A stretch of 64,000 nucleotides of DNA, taken from NCBI RefSeq assembly GCF_000312105.1, contig NZ_HE978636.1, forward strand, positions 146,093 to 210,092. The letters are read 5' to 3'. The DNA is from Aeromicrobium massiliense JC14 (GTDB taxonomy: Bacteria > Actinomycetota > Actinomycetes > Propionibacteriales > Nocardioidaceae). Shown here piece after piece: positions 47,549-59,074 of this stretch. Below the pieces are notes generated by a model. That model was not told where the DNA came from. It was given only the letters and a program-made list of their open reading frames with translations, and did not search any database. A program made the translations under genes and the position numbers. How positions within the stretch are numbered: position 1 is the first letter of the stretch; each line of letters opens with the position of its first letter.

Positions 47549-48193
47549 TCAGCGGGCGCCGACCCGCCCCTCCAGCACCGGCACGCCCTCGCCGGTGAGC
47601 CGGCCCACGGCCGAGCCACGCCCGGCCATGGCCATGACCAGGTCCAGGGTGCTTCCCTCGACGACCGGACCGTCGCCGAGCTCCAGGTCGCCGTCCGTCG
47701 CGCACACACGCAGGCCCTTGACGGCCGAGCGCGAGCTCACCGCGAAGTCGCGGGCGGCGAAGCCCCGCGCGACGACGTCCACGGCACGCGGGTCGGGCTG
47801 CGTGGGGATGCCCAGCGGCTCACGGACGTCCGTCGCGTGCACGACGACCTCCCCCAGCCACGCCCAGAGGTCCTTCGTCGGTGCGACGCGCAGGTCCGCG
47901 ACCGACCGGAACCGCTCGAGCGTCGCCTCGGGCGTGGGCCCACGGTTCTCCTCGAGCCGCCGCCGGTTGTGCACGGCGGGGCGGAAGCCGGCGGCGACGA
48001 TGCTGCGCAGCCACGCGCCGCGGCCCGTCGTCGCGGCCGCGCTCAGGTGCGCGACGACGTCCTCCACGGACCATCCGTCGCACAGGCTCGCGTGGGACCA
48101 CTGGTCGTCGTCGAGCCCGTCCAGGTCGGCCACGAGCCGTGCTCGCTCGGCGTGGATCATCGCCCACTGCTGGTCCGGCGTCGGGTGATGCAA
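47549..48193 (-). CDS. Maleylpyruvate isomerase/DinB-like mycothiol-dependent family protein
   Basis: 214 residues. LVADLDGLDDDQWSHASLCDGWSVEDVVAHLSAAA is the classic metal-binding N-terminus of the TIGR03083/MDMPI family, with a later HATDVREPLGIP. Members use mycothiol or carry out metal-dependent thiol transfers; the substrate is unknown. A TTG start at 48193 is proposed because GAGGAG lies five bases upstream and the first ATG (48160, MIHAER) would lose the usual N-terminal HHPTPDQQWA segment. Confidence 0.85.
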   Translation of the reverse strand: MHHPTPDQQWAMIHAERARLVADLDGLDDDQWSHASLCDGWSVEDVVAHLSAAATTGRGAWLRSIVAAGFRPAVHNRRRLEENRGPTPEATLERFRSVADLRVAPTKDLWAWLGEVVVHATDVREPLGIPTQPDPRAVDVVARGFAARDFAVSSRSAVKGLRVCATDGDLELGDGPVVEGSTLDLVMAMAGRGSAVGRLTGEGVPVLEGRVGAR

Positions 48194-48228
48194 CGGGGCT
48201 CCTCGGGATCGACGCGCGGGGCCGGCGG

Positions 48229-49194
48229 CTAGAGCCGCCGCAGGACCTCCTCGCACCAGGCAGTCTGCACGAAGCCGAGCTTCTCGTTCACCCGGATCAT
48301 GTGCGCGTTGCTGGCCGCGTTGTAGGTGGTGATGCGCCGGCGGCCCTCGAGCAGGTCGGCCGCCGCCTCCATGGTCCGGACCTTCAGCGCCAGCCCCAGG
48401 CCGTGGCCGCGGTGCTCGGGCAGCACGAGCGTGTCCCACTGGAAGACCTCGTCGTCAGCCGGGAACACCAGCTGCGTGTGGCCGGCGAGCCGGCCGGTCT
48501 CGCGGTGCCGCGCGACGGTCACCTGGGCCTCGCGGTCCTGCTGCTCCCACTGCTCCTCGTCGTGGCGGACGCGCGTCGCGTCCCAGAACTCGCCCTCCAG
48601 CCCGGCCTCGCCCGACGGCACCTGCTGCATCATCTGGTGGCGCAGGGACGCGTACTCGTCGACCAGGTCCGGCGGGCAGGGGCCGCGCCACGTGCGCAGC
48701 TCGTAGCCGCGGTCGAGCACCAGGTCGGGCACAGTGGCGGGCAGCGGCAGCTCGCGAATGGCGTCCAGCAGGTCCGCCTCGAAGCCGTGCCGCCGGGCGA
48801 ACCGGCGGGCGGGCTCGCCGTCCTCGCCGACGCCCCACGTGATCTCGGCCAGGAGCCGGGTGCGGCCACGCTCGCGCACCAGGTCGACGAGGGCGTCCAG
48901 CACGGCGCTGCCGTGCCCCTCGCGGCGACGCGGCGGACTGGTGACCAGCTCGACGTAGGCGAACTCGCGGTTGTCGCGCAGCGGCAGCTCGGCGCAGGCG
49001 GCGGACACGGCGATGCCGTCGGCGTCGCGGCCGAGCAGGGCGATCGCGTCGCGGTACGCGTCCGGCGTCAGGTTCACCCGCTGCTCGGCGTACGAGTACG
49101 GCTGGTCGAAGGGACGGTCGTGCCCGCTGCGGTACACGGCGTACCACTCGTCGTAGGCCGGGGTCGCGGGGTCGACCCGCTCGATCGTCGTCAC
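48229..49194 (-). CDS. Tandem-GNAT acetyltransferase
   Basis: 321 residues with two GNAT halves. The first (about 1-150) has YVELVTSPPRRREGHGSAVLDALVDLV; the second (about 165-321) has DTLVLPEHRGHGLGLALKVRTMEA and ITTYNAASNAHMIRVNEKLGFV. This layout matches actinobacterial MshD-like or Eis-unrelated tandem GNATs; the substrate is not fixed by sequence. The GTG has TACCCT six bases upstream. Confidence 0.87.
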   Translation of the reverse strand: MTTIERVDPATPAYDEWYAVYRSGHDRPFDQPYSYAEQRVNLTPDAYRDAIALLGRDADGIAVSAACAELPLRDNREFAYVELVTSPPRRREGHGSAVLDALVDLVRERGRTRLLAEITWGVGEDGEPARRFARRHGFEADLLDAIRELPLPATVPDLVLDRGYELRTWRGPCPPDLVDEYASLRHQMMQQVPSGEAGLEGEFWDATRVRHDEEQWEQQDREAQVTVARHRETGRLAGHTQLVFPADDEVFQWDTLVLPEHRGHGLGLALKVRTMEAAADLLEGRRRITTYNAASNAHMIRVNEKLGFVQTAWCEEVLRRL

Positions 49195-49200
49195 CGTCGC

Positions 49201-49206
49201 AGGGTA
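49201..49206 (-). promoter_or_regulatory. -10 box of a leaderless tandem-GNAT promoter
   Basis: Minus strand TACCCT, six bases, GTG at 49194. Confidence 0.5.
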
Positions 49207-49239
49207 AGCGCGCCCGGGGTCCGCCCCCGGGCGGCAAGG

Positions 49240-50586
49240 TCACAGCGACAGCTGGGACTTCACGACCGACGCGAGGTGCTCGGCGACCTCGGTCGCCTCC
49301 TCGTGCGTCGGCGCCTCGACCATCACGCGCACCAGCGGCTCGGTGCCGGACTGGCGCAGCAGCACGCGTCCGGTGCCGTCGAGCCGTGCGGTGGCGGCGG
49401 CCACCTCGCCCTGCAGGACCGGGTCGGTCGCGGCGCGGGCCTTGTCGACGCCGGCGACGTTCACCAGCACCTGGGGCAGACGGGTCATGACGCCGGCCAG
49501 CTCGGCGAGCGTCTGGCCGGACTCGACCATGCGGGCGGCCACCTGCACCGCGGTCAGCACCCCGTCGCCGGTGGTGGCGTAGCGGCTCATGATGACGTGG
49601 CCGGACTGCTCGCCGCCGATGGTGAACCCGCCGGCGCGCATCGCCTCCAGGACGTAGCGGTCGCCGACCGCGGTCTGGACGACGGTGAGGCCCGCCGCCT
49701 GCAGCGCCTGGACGAAGCCCAGGTTGCTCATGACGGTGGCCACGACGGTGTCGTCGTGCAGCGTGCCGGCGTCGTGCGCGGCGAGCGCGAGGATCGCCAG
49801 GATCTGGTCGCCGTCGACGACCCGGCCCTCGGCGTCCACCGCCAGGCAGCGGTCGGCGTCGCCGTCGAAGGCGAAGCCCGCGTCGGCGCCGTGCTCGACG
49901 ACGGCCTTCTGCAGGTGCTCCAGGTGGGTGGAGCCGGCGTCACGGTTGATGTTCAGGCCGTCGGGCTCGGCGTGGATGGCCACGACGTCGGCACCGAGCT
50001 CGGCGAACACGTCCGGACCGACCTCGTGGGCGGCGCCGTGGGCGCAGTCGAGCACGACCTTGAGCCCGTCGAGCCGCGCGGGGCTGGAGTCGGCCAGGTG
50101 CTTGGCGTAGGTGCGCACGCCGGCCGTGCTGTCGCCGACGCGGCCGACGCCCTCGCCGGTCGGGCGGTCCCACGGCTCCTGCAGGCGGGCCTCGATGGCC
50201 AGCTCGATCTCGTCGTCGAGCTTGAGCCCGCCGCGGGCCAGGAACTTGATGCCGTTGTCGGGCATCGGGTTGTGGCTCGCCGAGATCATGACGCCCATGT
50301 CGGCGTCGAGCTCGGCGGTCAGGAACGCCGCACCGGGCGTCGGTACGACCCCGAGCCGGTGCACGTCGACCCCCGCAGACGCCAAGCCCGCGACCACCGC
50401 GGCCTCGAGGAACTCCCCCGAGGCTCGGGTGTCGCGGGCGACGACGGCCGTCGGACGCTGGTCGGCGAAGGCACCGACCTCGCCCAGCACGTGGGCGGCG
50501 GCGACGGACAGGTCGAGGGCGAGCTCTGCGGTCAGGTCGCGGTTCGCGAGCCCGCGAACCCCGTCCGTGCCGAAGATACGGCCCAT
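49240..50586 (-). CDS. glmM: Phosphoglucosamine mutase
   Basis: 448 residues. The phosphoserine loop is [15 protein letters not shown] (Ser104), the metal loop [13 protein letters not shown], the sugar loop [10 protein letters not shown], and the C-terminal phosphate loop [14 protein letters not shown]. It converts glucosamine-6-phosphate from GlmS to glucosamine-1-phosphate. It starts seven bases after the rpsI stop, so it is the third gene of the rplM-rpsI-glmM unit. Confidence 0.97.
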   Translation of the reverse strand: MGRIFGTDGVRGLANRDLTAELALDLSVAAAHVLGEVGAFADQRPTAVVARDTRASGEFLEAAVVAGLASAGVDVHRLGVVPTPGAAFLTAELDADMGVMISASHNPMPDNGIKFLARGGLKLDDEIELAIEARLQEPWDRPTGEGVGRVGDSTAGVRTYAKHLADSSPARLDGLKVVLDCAHGAAHEVGPDVFAELGADVVAIHAEPDGLNINRDAGSTHLEHLQKAVVEHGADAGFAFDGDADRCLAVDAEGRVVDGDQILAILALAAHDAGTLHDDTVVATVMSNLGFVQALQAAGLTVVQTAVGDRYVLEAMRAGGFTIGGEQSGHVIMSRYATTGDGVLTAVQVAARMVESGQTLAELAGVMTRLPQVLVNVAGVDKARAATDPVLQGEVAAATARLDGTGRVLLRQSGTEPLVRVMVEAPTHEEATEVAEHLASVVKSQLSL

Positions 50587-50593
50587 CGACCGA

Positions 50594-51082
50594 TCAGCGC
50601 TTGCTGTACTGGGGCGCCTTGCGGGCCTTCTTGAGACCAGCCTTCTTGCGCTCCTTGACGCGCGCGTCGCGCGTCAGCAGGCCGGCCTTCTTCAGCGTGG
50701 CGCGGTTCGCCTCGAGGTCGACGGCGTTGAGCGCACGGGCCACGCCGAGACGCAGCGCGCCGGCCTGGCCGGTCATGCCACCACCGGTGACACGGGCGAT
50801 GACGTCGAACTGGCCGTCCAGGCCGGTCTCGACGAACGCCTCCTTGGCGATCTGCTGGTGCAGCTTGTTGGGGAGGTACTCCTCCAGCGGCTTGCCGTTG
50901 ACCGTCCAGGTGCCGGAGCCCGGGACGATGCGGACGCGCGCGATGGCCTGCTTGCGGCGGCCGGTCGCACCGGCGGGCGCGATGGTCGAGGTACGGCCCG
51001 ACTCGGTCGCCGCGCCGGCGCTCTCGGAGGTGTACGCGACGCCCTCGGCGGTCGGCGTGAAGTCTTCGGTGGTCTCAGCCAC
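50594..51082 (-). CDS. rpsI: 30S ribosomal protein S9
   Basis: 162 residues: an N-terminal extension of about 35 residues rich in Thr/Ala/Glu, then the conserved core from [17 protein letters not shown] through [19 protein letters not shown] to the basic tail [20 protein letters not shown] start at 51082. Cotranscribed with rplM, 18 bases upstream. Confidence 0.97.
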   Translation of the reverse strand: MAETTEDFTPTAEGVAYTSESAGAATESGRTSTIAPAGATGRRKQAIARVRIVPGSGTWTVNGKPLEEYLPNKLHQQIAKEAFVETGLDGQFDVIARVTGGGMTGQAGALRLGVARALNAVDLEANRATLKKAGLLTRDARVKERKKAGLKKARKAPQYSKR

Positions 51083-51100
51083 GATGATGTGCCTTTTCTC

Positions 51101-51544
51101 TTACTGGGAGATCGACGAGATCTCGAACGGCTGGGGCTGCTGAGCGGCGTGCGGGTGCTCCGGACCGGCGTACACCTTCAGCTTGCTCATCTGGGCGCGG
51201 CTGAGGCGGTTCTTGGGGAGCATGCCCCAGACCGCCTTCTCGATCGCCTTGCGGGCGTCCTTCTCGAGCAGGTCGCCGATGGCGATCGACTTGAGTCCAC
51301 CCGGGTAGCCGCTGTGGCGGTAGGCGAGCTTGTCGGTGCGCTTGTTGCCCGACAGGGCCACCTTCTCGGCGTTGACGATGATGACGAAGTCGCCACCGTC
51401 CACGTGGGGCGCGAAGGTCGCCTTGTGCTTGCCACGCAGGAGCGTCGCGGCCTGGACGGCCAGACGGCCGAGGACGACGTCCTCGGCATCGATCACGTGC
51501 CACTGACGGGAGATGTCAGCGGGCTTCGGGCTGTACGTACGCAC
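51101..51544 (-). CDS. rplM: 50S ribosomal protein L13
   Basis: 147 residues. [27 protein letters not shown] and the L13 signature [30 protein letters not shown] are clear. GTG 51544 is chosen by match to the normal N-terminus [15 protein letters not shown]. First gene of the rplM-rpsI-glmM unit. Confidence 0.97.
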   Translation of the reverse strand: MRTYSPKPADISRQWHVIDAEDVVLGRLAVQAATLLRGKHKATFAPHVDGGDFVIIVNAEKVALSGNKRTDKLAYRHSGYPGGLKSIAIGDLLEKDARKAIEKAVWGMLPKNRLSRAQMSKLKVYAGPEHPHAAQQPQPFEISSISQ

Positions 51545-51634
51545 GGCGGGACCTTCTCGCTGTTCAGGGTTGCATTCGGTAAGTCGTTCCGGTGCCGAGC
51601 GCGTTGGATCAACGCAAAGGCACAACGACGTCCT

Positions 51635-51664
51635 AGAATAACGGGCTGCTGCACGGAAGGTCAA
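51635..51664 (-). promoter_or_regulatory. rplM operon promoter
   Basis: Minus strand TTGACC (51659-51664) and TATTCT (51635-51640) with an 18-base spacer, one of the best housekeeping-type promoters in the window. The leader to the GTG is about 85 bases. Confidence 0.75.
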
Positions 51665-51775
51665 AACGGCCCCCGTCCACGCCCCCAGAACGCGGTCGAC
51701 ACGCGGCCGCACTAGGTTAGGGACCGTGCCCGCGCCACCCGCGAGGCCCTGATTCCCCGTCACAGGAGACCCATC

Positions 51776-53071
<1,296 letters not shown>

Positions 53072-53081
53072 CCCCGCGCCC

Positions 53082-53118
53082 CGAGGGCCCCGCGACCACC
53101 ACGGTCGTGGGGCCCTCG
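53082..53118 (+). terminator. Terminator hairpin after citrate synthase
   Basis: A 16-bp stem (one G-T wobble) pairs 53082-53097 with 53103-53118 around a 5-base loop, 10 bases past the stop. Confidence 0.75.
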
Positions 53119-53145
53119 TGCGTCCGGGCCGCCGCACCCCTGGGC

Positions 53146-53151
53146 TAGCGT
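53146..53151 (+). promoter_or_regulatory. -10 box of a leaderless truA promoter
   Basis: TAGCGT, six bases, GTG at 53158. Confidence 0.55.
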
Positions 53152-53157
53152 TCGGCT

Positions 53158-53955
53158 GTGCGACTCCGCCTCGACCTGTCCTACGACGGCACCGACTTCC
53201 ACGGCTGGGCCCAGCAGCCCGGCCTGCGGACGGTGCAGGGCGTCGTCCAGGAGGCGATGGCGCTCGTGCTGCGCCTGCCCGAGGAGCCGCAGCTCGTCTG
53301 CGCCGGGCGCACCGACACCGGCGTCCACGCGCGCGGCCAGGTCGTGCACGTCGACCTCGACACCGATCCCGAGGTGCTGGGCCGACGGCTGCGCCGGGTG
53401 CTGCCCGGCGACGTGCAGGTGCGCGACTGCCGTCCGGCCCCCGAGGGGTTCGACGCGCGGTTCTCGGCCCTCGAGCGGCGCTACGTCTACCGGATCTGCG
53501 ACCGTCCCGCCGGTCCCGACCCGCTCCTGCGCTCGCACGTCGTGGGCTGGCGCCGCCCGCTCGACGTCGACGCGATGACCGCGGCCGCGGCCGAGCTGCT
53601 CGGCGAGCACGACTTCGCCGCCTTCTGCAAGAAGCGTGAGGGGGCCACGACCATCCGCACCCTGCTCGAGCTCCGCCCCGTGCGCGTCGGCGACGTCGTG
53701 GAGACGACGGTGCGGGCCGACGCGTTCTGCCACTCGATGGTCCGCGCGCTCATGGGCGCGCTCGTCGTCGCCGGGGAGGGCCGCCAGGAGGCCGGCTGGG
53801 CCGGCACGGTGCTGGCCGGCCGCGAGCGCGACCCGCGGGTGCGGGTGATGCCCGCGCACGGGCTCACCCTCGAGGAGGTCGTCTACCCCGGCGACGACGG
53901 GCTTGCCGTCCGCGCCCACCAGGCCCGGCGGCGGCGCGACGAGGACGGTGACTGA
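53158..53955 (+). CDS. truA: tRNA pseudouridine(38-40) synthase TruA
   Basis: 265 residues. [24 protein letters not shown] and the catalytic Asp53 in [19 protein letters not shown]-terminal [17 protein letters not shown]. It modifies positions 38-40 of the tRNA anticodon arm. In related genomes truA follows rplQ in one direction; here it lies on the opposite strand. The start is probably leaderless, and the stop overlaps the next start by eight bases. Confidence 0.96.
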   Translation: MRLRLDLSYDGTDFHGWAQQPGLRTVQGVVQEAMALVLRLPEEPQLVCAGRTDTGVHARGQVVHVDLDTDPEVLGRRLRRVLPGDVQVRDCRPAPEGFDARFSALERRYVYRICDRPAGPDPLLRSHVVGWRRPLDVDAMTAAAAELLGEHDFAAFCKKREGATTIRTLLELRPVRVGDVVETTVRADAFCHSMVRALMGALVVAGEGRQEAGWAGTVLAGRERDPRVRVMPAHGLTLEEVVYPGDDGLAVRAHQARRRRDEDGD

Positions 53956-54445
53956 CGTGCTGACCCTGGTCGACCTGCCCGTCGCGGCGCTGCTCAGCCT
54001 GGCCGACGGCGACGTCGACGGGGCCGCTCAGGCCGTGGGCCTGCGCGTGCCCGCCGAGCTGCTCGGCGAGTTCGTGCCGTGGGGGATCTTCGCCGAGCGA
54101 CGTGCGCTGCCCGGGGCCGAGGGCTGGACGATCCAGCTCGCGGTCGAGGACGGGGTGGTCGTCGGCCACGGCGGGTTCCACGAGCCGCCGGACGACGAGG
54201 GCGTCGTGGAGCTGGGGTACACGGTCGTGCCGAGGGCCCGCGGGCGCGGCGTCGCGACGGCCGTCGTCGGGCTCCTGCTCGAGCGGGCCCGAGCGGCCGA
54301 GCAGGTGCGCACGGTCCGCGGCTGCACCGCGCCGGCCAACCTCGCGTCCCAGGCCGTGCTGCGTCACCACGGGTTCGTGCTGGTCGGCGACGCGATGGAC
54401 GAGGTCGACGGGCTCGAGCTCGTCCACGAGCTGCGGGTCGGCTGA
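53948..54445 (+). CDS. GNAT-family N-acetyltransferase
   Basis: 165 residues of RimJ/RimL-like type: [45 protein letters not shown] contains motif A, then [23 protein letters not shown]. The substrate is unknown. The GTG at 53948 overlaps the truA end, so it is translated with it; the next NUDIX gene begins one base after the stop. Confidence 0.87.
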   Translation: MTDVLTLVDLPVAALLSLADGDVDGAAQAVGLRVPAELLGEFVPWGIFAERRALPGAEGWTIQLAVEDGVVVGHGGFHEPPDDEGVVELGYTVVPRARGRGVATAVVGLLLERARAAEQVRTVRGCTAPANLASQAVLRHHGFVLVGDAMDEVDGLELVHELRVG

Positions 54446-54446
54446 C

Positions 54447-54914
54447 GTGGCCGTGCTGAGCGCCGGGCTGGTGCTGTACCGGCGGACGTCCGCCGGCGAC
54501 GTCGAGCTGCTCATCGCCCACATGGGCGGGCCGTTCTGGGCCCGCAAGGACGAGGGCGCCTGGTCGTTCCCCAAGGGCGTCGTCGAGCCCGGCGAGAAGC
54601 CCCTGGACGCCGCCCGGCGCGAGCTAACCGAGGAGCTGGGCGTGCCCGCTCCCCCGGGCCCCTTCGTCCCGCTCGGCGAGGTGCGCCAGTCGGGCAAGAC
54701 GGTCGTCGCGTGGGCGGTCGAGGCCGACCTGGACCCGGCCGACGTCGTGCCGGGCACCTTCGAGCTGGAGTGGCCGCCGCGCTCCGGCCGCACCGAGGCG
54801 TTCCCCGAGGTCGACCGCGTCGCCTGGGTGGGCCCGGACGACGCCGTCCGGCTGCTCGTCAAGGCCCAACGCGGCTTCGTCCCCCGGCTGCTGGACGTCG
54901 TCCGGCTCGGCTGA
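54447..54914 (+). CDS. NUDIX hydrolase
   Basis: 155 residues. The Nudix box is PKGVVEPGEKPLDAARRELTEELGV, given here in part (GX5EX7REUXEEXGU pattern complete, about residues 47-69). SAGLVLYRR at the N-terminus is typical of small diphosphate hydrolases that clean up nucleotides or related compounds. GTG start one base after the GNAT stop. It is part of the truA run. Confidence 0.9.
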   Translation: MAVLSAGLVLYRRTSAGDVELLIAHMGGPFWARKDEGAWSFPKGVVEPGEKPLDAARRELTEELGVPAPPGPFVPLGEVRQSGKTVVAWAVEADLDPADVVPGTFELEWPPRSGRTEAFPEVDRVAWVGPDDAVRLLVKAQRGFVPRLLDVVRLG

Positions 54915-54925
54915 GACGCTGGGCC

Positions 54926-55267
54926 ATGGCCACCTGGGACGACGTCGTGCGGACGGCTCTCGCCCTGCCCGGCGTCACCGAGTCCACGTCCTGGGGCACG
55001 CCGTCGCTCAAGGTCGGCACCAAGATGGTCGCGCGGCTGCGCTCGGAGGCCGAGGGCGCCGCGGTGCTCACCTGCACGCTCGAGGACAAGGCCGCGCTCG
55101 TGCAGGGCGACGACCCGGCGTTCTTCACCCTGCCCCACTACGACCGCTCGGCCTACGTGCTGGTCGACCTGGCGCTGGTCGACGACGCCGAGCTGGCCGA
55201 GCTCGTCGAGCAGGCCTGGCGGCTCAAGGCGCCGGCTCGGCTGCGCCGCGAGCACGACGGCGGCTGA
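54926..55267 (+). CDS. MmcQ/YjbR-family protein
   Basis: 113 residues. ALALPGVTESTSWGTPSLKVGTKMVARL and the C-terminal LVDLALVDDAELAELVEQAWRLKAP fit the YjbR/MmcQ (DUF1801-neighbouring) fold, thought to bind DNA or small ligands; function unproven. It starts 11 bases after the NUDIX stop. Confidence 0.82.
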   Translation: MATWDDVVRTALALPGVTESTSWGTPSLKVGTKMVARLRSEAEGAAVLTCTLEDKAALVQGDDPAFFTLPHYDRSAYVLVDLALVDDAELAELVEQAWRLKAPARLRREHDGG

Positions 55268-55285
55268 CCCGTGGGACGATGAGCC

Positions 55286-56041
55286 GTGCACTCGATCGTC
55301 GCGGCCCTCGTCCTCACCCTCGGGGTCTCCGGCTTCCCCGGTGCCGGCTCGGTGGCCGACTACCAGCTCGGCGGCGGCTACCGCCCCACGTCGGAGGTCG
55401 ACATCGTCGTGCGCGACCGCACCGACCGGCCCGAGAAGGGCACCTACTCGGTCTGCTACGTCAACGCGTTCCAGACCCAGCCCGGCAGCCTGCGCTGGTG
55501 GCGCACGAAGCACCCCGAGCTGCTGCTGCGCGACCGGCACGGCAAGCTCGTGCGCGACGCCGACTGGCCCGACGAGGTGTTCCTGGACTTCCGCACCAAG
55601 CGCAAGCGCGTCGCGCTCGCGCGGGTCGTCAACCGGTGGATCACCAGCTGTGACCGCCGGGGCTTCCAGGCCGTGGAGCCGGACAACCTGGACGCCTGGA
55701 CCCGGTCGGGCGGGCTGCTCACGAAGCGCCAGACCGTCGGCTACGCCAAGCGCCTCACCCGTCATGCGCACCGCCGCGACCTGGCCATCGCGCAGAAGAA
55801 CACCGCCGAGCTGCTCGGCCGACGGGTCGGCTTCGACTTCGCCGTGGTCGAGCAGTGCCAGCAGTACCGCGAGTGCGACGCCTTCGTGAAGCGCTTCGGC
55901 TCGCGCGTCATCGAGGTCGAGTACCGGCGCTCGGCGTTCCGGGCCGCGTGCAAGGCCCGCGCGGGCCAGCACCCGATCCAGCTGCGCGACCTCGACGTCG
56001 TCCCGCGCGGCTCGCGCGGCTACGTCTTCGAGCACTGCTGA
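55286..56041 (+). CDS. Secreted endo-alpha-1,4-polygalactosaminidase-like protein (GH114 type)
   Basis: 251 residues. A short N-terminal hydrophobic segment (SIVAALVLTLGVSGFPGAG) looks like a signal peptide. The TIM-barrel pattern includes YSVCYVNAFQTQPGS, DWPDEVFLDFRTKRKRVALARVVNRW and GFQAVEPDNLDAW, where the Glu/Asp are probable catalytic residues, then IAQKNTAEL and VVEQCQQYRECDAF. It would act on galactosamine-containing polysaccharide outside the cell. GTG start with GACGAT five bases upstream. Confidence 0.83.
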   Translation: MHSIVAALVLTLGVSGFPGAGSVADYQLGGGYRPTSEVDIVVRDRTDRPEKGTYSVCYVNAFQTQPGSLRWWRTKHPELLLRDRHGKLVRDADWPDEVFLDFRTKRKRVALARVVNRWITSCDRRGFQAVEPDNLDAWTRSGGLLTKRQTVGYAKRLTRHAHRRDLAIAQKNTAELLGRRVGFDFAVVEQCQQYRECDAFVKRFGSRVIEVEYRRSAFRAACKARAGQHPIQLRDLDVVPRGSRGYVFEHC

Positions 56042-56072
56042 GCCCGCGGCACCCACCTGGGAGGATGGCCGG

Positions 56073-56675
56073 GTGACCGAGCACTACTTCGACGCCCAGC
56101 CCGCCGGCCCCGAGCGGCGCACGCCGGTCACGGTGCGCCTGCGCGGCCGCGAGGTCACCCTCAGCACCGCCGCGGGCGTCTTCTCCCGCGAAGGGCTGGA
56201 CAAGGCCACGGACGTCCTGCTGCGCCACGTCGAGCCGCCGCGCAGCGGCACCGTGCTCGACCTGGGCTGCGGCTGGGGGCCGATCGCGTGCGCCCTGGCC
56301 CTCGCCGGTGCCGACACGTGGGCGGTCGACGTCAACGAGCGAGCGCTCGCGCTGACCCGCGACAACGCCGAGTCGCTCGGCACCACCGTGCGGGCCTGCC
56401 TGCCCGACGACGTGCCCGACGACGTCCGGTTCGACCAGATCTGGTCCAACCCGCCGATCCGGGTCGGCAAGCAGGCGCTGCACGAGCTGCTGCTGCGCTG
56501 GCTCCCCCGCCTGCGACCCGGTGGCCGCGCCCACCTCGTCGTCGGCAAGAACCTCGGCTCGGACTCGCTGCAGCGCTGGCTGGTCGAGCAGGGCTGGCCG
56601 ACCGAGCGGCTGGTCAGCGAGAAGGGCTTCCGGGTGCTGGCCGTGACCGCGCCCGACGCGCCCCAGGACGCCTGA
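56073..56675 (+). CDS. Class I methyltransferase, RsmC-like
   Basis: 200 residues. SAM motif I is VLDLGCGWGPIACALALAGA and the N6/N2-methylating motif IV is FDQIWSNPPIRVGKQALHELL, where NPPI indicates an amino-group methylase such as 16S rRNA G1207 methyltransferase. It lacks the N-terminal half of RsmC, as usual for the short actinobacterial form. GTG start with GAGGAT six bases upstream. It converges on rplQ across a shared terminator. Confidence 0.88.
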   Translation: MTEHYFDAQPAGPERRTPVTVRLRGREVTLSTAAGVFSREGLDKATDVLLRHVEPPRSGTVLDLGCGWGPIACALALAGADTWAVDVNERALALTRDNAESLGTTVRACLPDDVPDDVRFDQIWSNPPIRVGKQALHELLLRWLPRLRPGGRAHLVVGKNLGSDSLQRWLVEQGWPTERLVSEKGFRVLAVTAPDAPQDA

Positions 56676-56740
56676 GCGGCCCGCTGCCGCGCTCCGGGCC
56701 TCCCGCACGTCCTGTTCCACCCCGTCCGGCTGCGGACGCA

Positions 56741-56779
56741 CGAGGGGCCCGCCACCGCGATGCGGTGACGGGCCCCTCG
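56741..56779. terminator. Bidirectional terminator between the methyltransferase gene and rplQ
   Basis: An 11-bp outer stem pairs 56741-56751 with 56769-56779, and a 6-bp inner stem pairs 56753-56758 with 56762-56767. It lies between two convergent stops. Confidence 0.75.
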
Positions 56780-56788
56780 AGGAACGCC

Positions 56789-57343
56789 CTACTTGGCCTC
56801 GTCGGCCTCGGTCGTGGCGTCCGCGTTCTCGGCCGCCTCGGGGGCGTCCGCGATCGCGGCGTCGGTGTCGACCTCGGAGGTGTCGAGGTCGTTGACCTCG
56901 GCGCGCTCCTCGTCGACGGCCGGCTCGGCCGGAGCCTCGGCGACGGGCGCCGCGGTGGCCTTCGTGGTGGTCGCCTTCGGCGTGAAGCCCGCCTCGACGA
57001 TCTCGATCACGGCCATGGGCGCGTTGTCGCCCTTGCGCGGACCGATCTTCGTGATGCGGGTGTAGCCGCCCGGACGGTCGGCCATGGCCGGACCGATCTC
57101 GGCGAACAGGGTGTGCAGCACGCTCTTGTCACGGATGACCTTCACGACCTGGCGGCGGTTGGCCACCGTGTCGTTCTTGGCCTTCGTGATGAGCTGCTCG
57201 GCGTAGGGACGCAGACGGCGGGCCTTGGCCTCGGTCGTCGTGATCTTGCCGTGCTCGAACAGGCTCTGCGCGAGGTTGGCCAGGATCAGCCGCTGGTGCG
57301 CCGGGCTGCCGCCGAGGCGGGGACCCTTGGTGGGGGTGGGCAT
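56789..57343 (-). CDS. rplQ: 50S ribosomal protein L17 with long acidic tail
   Basis: 184 residues. The L17 core (about 1-120) runs from [45 protein letters not shown] to [16 protein letters not shown]; the remaining 60 residues are Ala/Glu/Asp-rich, an extension common in actinobacteria (E. coli L17 has about 127 residues). Last gene of the alpha operon, 39 bases after rpoA. Confidence 0.96.
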   Translation of the reverse strand: MPTPTKGPRLGGSPAHQRLILANLAQSLFEHGKITTTEAKARRLRPYAEQLITKAKNDTVANRRQVVKVIRDKSVLHTLFAEIGPAMADRPGGYTRITKIGPRKGDNAPMAVIEIVEAGFTPKATTTKATAAPVAEAPAEPAVDEERAEVNDLDTSEVDTDAAIADAPEAAENADATTEADEAK

Positions 57344-57382
57344 CGAATATCTCCAGGAATCGTCAGGTCAGGGGCGAGCAGG

Positions 57383-58390
57383 TCAGTACTGCTCGTCCTC
57401 GGCGTAGCTCGCGTCGTCGTCGAACGACTCGAGGTTGGCCGGGTCGAAGCCGACCGGGCTGTCCTTGAGACCGAGGCCCATGGCGGCCAGCTTGGCCTTG
57501 ACCTCGTCGATCGACTTCTGACCGAAGTTGCGGATGTCGAGCAGGTCCTGCTCGCTGCGCGTGATGAGCTCACCCACGGTGTGGATGCCCTCGCGCTTGA
57601 GGCAGTTGTAGGAGCGGACCGTGAAGTTCAGGTCCTCGACCGGCAGCGCCAGGTCGGCCGCGAGCTGCTCGTCCACCGGCGACGGGCCGATGTCGATGCC
57701 CTCGGCCTCGACGTTGAGCTCCCGGGCCAGGCCGAAGAGCTCGACCAGGGTCGACCCGGCCGACGCGATCGCGTCACGCGGCAGGATCGAGCGCTTGGTC
57801 TCGACGTCGATGACGAGCTTGTCGAAGTCCGTGCGCTGCTCGACACGGGTCGCCTCGACCTTGTAGGTCACCTTCAGCACAGGGCTGTAGATGGAGTCGA
57901 TCGGCATGCGGCCGATCTCCTCGTCGCCGGTCTTGTTCTGCACGGCCGAGACGTAGCCACGGCCACGCTCGACGACCAGCTCGATCTCCAGCTTCGACGA
58001 GTCGTTCAGCGTGGCGATGTGCAGGTCGGGGTTGTGGATCTCGACCCCGGCCGGCGGCTGGATGTCGGCGCCGGTGACCGCACCGGAGCCCTCCTTGCGC
58101 AGGTACATCACGACGGGCTCGTCGTTCTCCGAGGAGACGACCAGACGCTTGATGTTGAGGATCAGCTCCGTGACGTCCTCGGTGACACCGGGGACGGTCG
58201 AGAACTCGTGCAGGACGCCGTCGATCTTGATCGACGTGACGGCCGCACCCGGGATCGACGACAGCAGCGTGCGACGCAGCGAGTTGCCGAGGGTGTAGCC
58301 GAAACCGGGCTCGAGAGGCTCGATGACGAACCGCGAACGGTAGTCGTCGACGACCTCTTCGGTCAGGACGGGGCGCTGGGCGATCAGCAT
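57383..58390 (-). CDS. rpoA: RNA polymerase subunit alpha
   Basis: 335 residues. The N-terminal dimerisation domain has [32 protein letters not shown]; the C-terminal domain has [36 protein letters not shown], followed by an acidic tail. Part of the infA-to-rplQ unit. Confidence 0.98.
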   Translation of the reverse strand: MLIAQRPVLTEEVVDDYRSRFVIEPLEPGFGYTLGNSLRRTLLSSIPGAAVTSIKIDGVLHEFSTVPGVTEDVTELILNIKRLVVSSENDEPVVMYLRKEGSGAVTGADIQPPAGVEIHNPDLHIATLNDSSKLEIELVVERGRGYVSAVQNKTGDEEIGRMPIDSIYSPVLKVTYKVEATRVEQRTDFDKLVIDVETKRSILPRDAIASAGSTLVELFGLARELNVEAEGIDIGPSPVDEQLAADLALPVEDLNFTVRSYNCLKREGIHTVGELITRSEQDLLDIRNFGQKSIDEVKAKLAAMGLGLKDSPVGFDPANLESFDDDASYAEDEQY

Positions 58391-58445
58391 GGGAACTTCC
58401 TTTCCGGGTCCACCGTCATATGAGGACCCGGCTCGTGGGAAAAGA

Positions 58446-59054
58446 TCAGATCTTCGAGTAGAACTCGACGATCAGCTGCTCCTGGATCGGGACGACGATC
58501 TGCTCGCGGACGGGCTTCTCGTGCACCAGGATGCGGCCGCGGGTCGGCGACACGGTCAGCCACGCGGGGACCGACTCGTTGTCGTGGGTCTCGCGAGCCA
58601 CGATGAACGGCGTCGTCTCGAGCGACTTCGGCTTGACGTCGATGATGTCGTGCTTCGACACCTGGAACGACGGGATGTTCGTCTTCACGCCGTTGACCAG
58701 GAAGTGACCGTGGGTCACCAGCTGGCGGGCGTGACGACGGGTGCGGGCCAGGCCGGCGCGGTAGACGACGTTGTCCAGGCGGGTCTCGAGGAGAGCCAGG
58801 AGGTTGTCGCCGGTCTTGCCGGGCTTGCGGTGCGCCGTCTCGTAGTACTTGCGGAACTGCTTCTCGAGAACGCCGTACGTGTAGCGCGCCTTCTGCTTCT
58901 CCTGCAGCTGGGTGCGGTACTCGCTCTCCTTGATCCGCGCGCGGCCGTGCTGGCCGGGCGGGTAGGGGCGACGCTCGAACGCGGCGTCACCACCGACGAG
59001 GTCGACGCCGAGTCGACGCGACTTCTTGGTCAGAGGACCGGTGTAACGGGCCAT
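58446..59054 (-). CDS. rpsD: 30S ribosomal protein S4, zinc-free form
   Basis: 202 residues. The S4 RNA-binding domain is in [33 protein letters not shown]. The N-terminus [19 protein letters not shown] has no cysteines, so this is the C-minus paralog type that needs no zinc. Confidence 0.97.
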   Translation of the reverse strand: MARYTGPLTKKSRRLGVDLVGGDAAFERRPYPPGQHGRARIKESEYRTQLQEKQKARYTYGVLEKQFRKYYETAHRKPGKTGDNLLALLETRLDNVVYRAGLARTRRHARQLVTHGHFLVNGVKTNIPSFQVSKHDIIDVKPKSLETTPFIVARETHDNESVPAWLTVSPTRGRILVHEKPVREQIVVPIQEQLIVEFYSKI

Positions 59055-59074
59055 GGTTCAGGAACTCCTTGGGA

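Noticed and set aside
47549-48160. Start of the maleylpyruvate-isomerase-like gene at ATG 48160
   Set aside because: The TTG at 48193 has a far better ribosome site (GAGGAG) and restores the usual N-terminal segment of the family.
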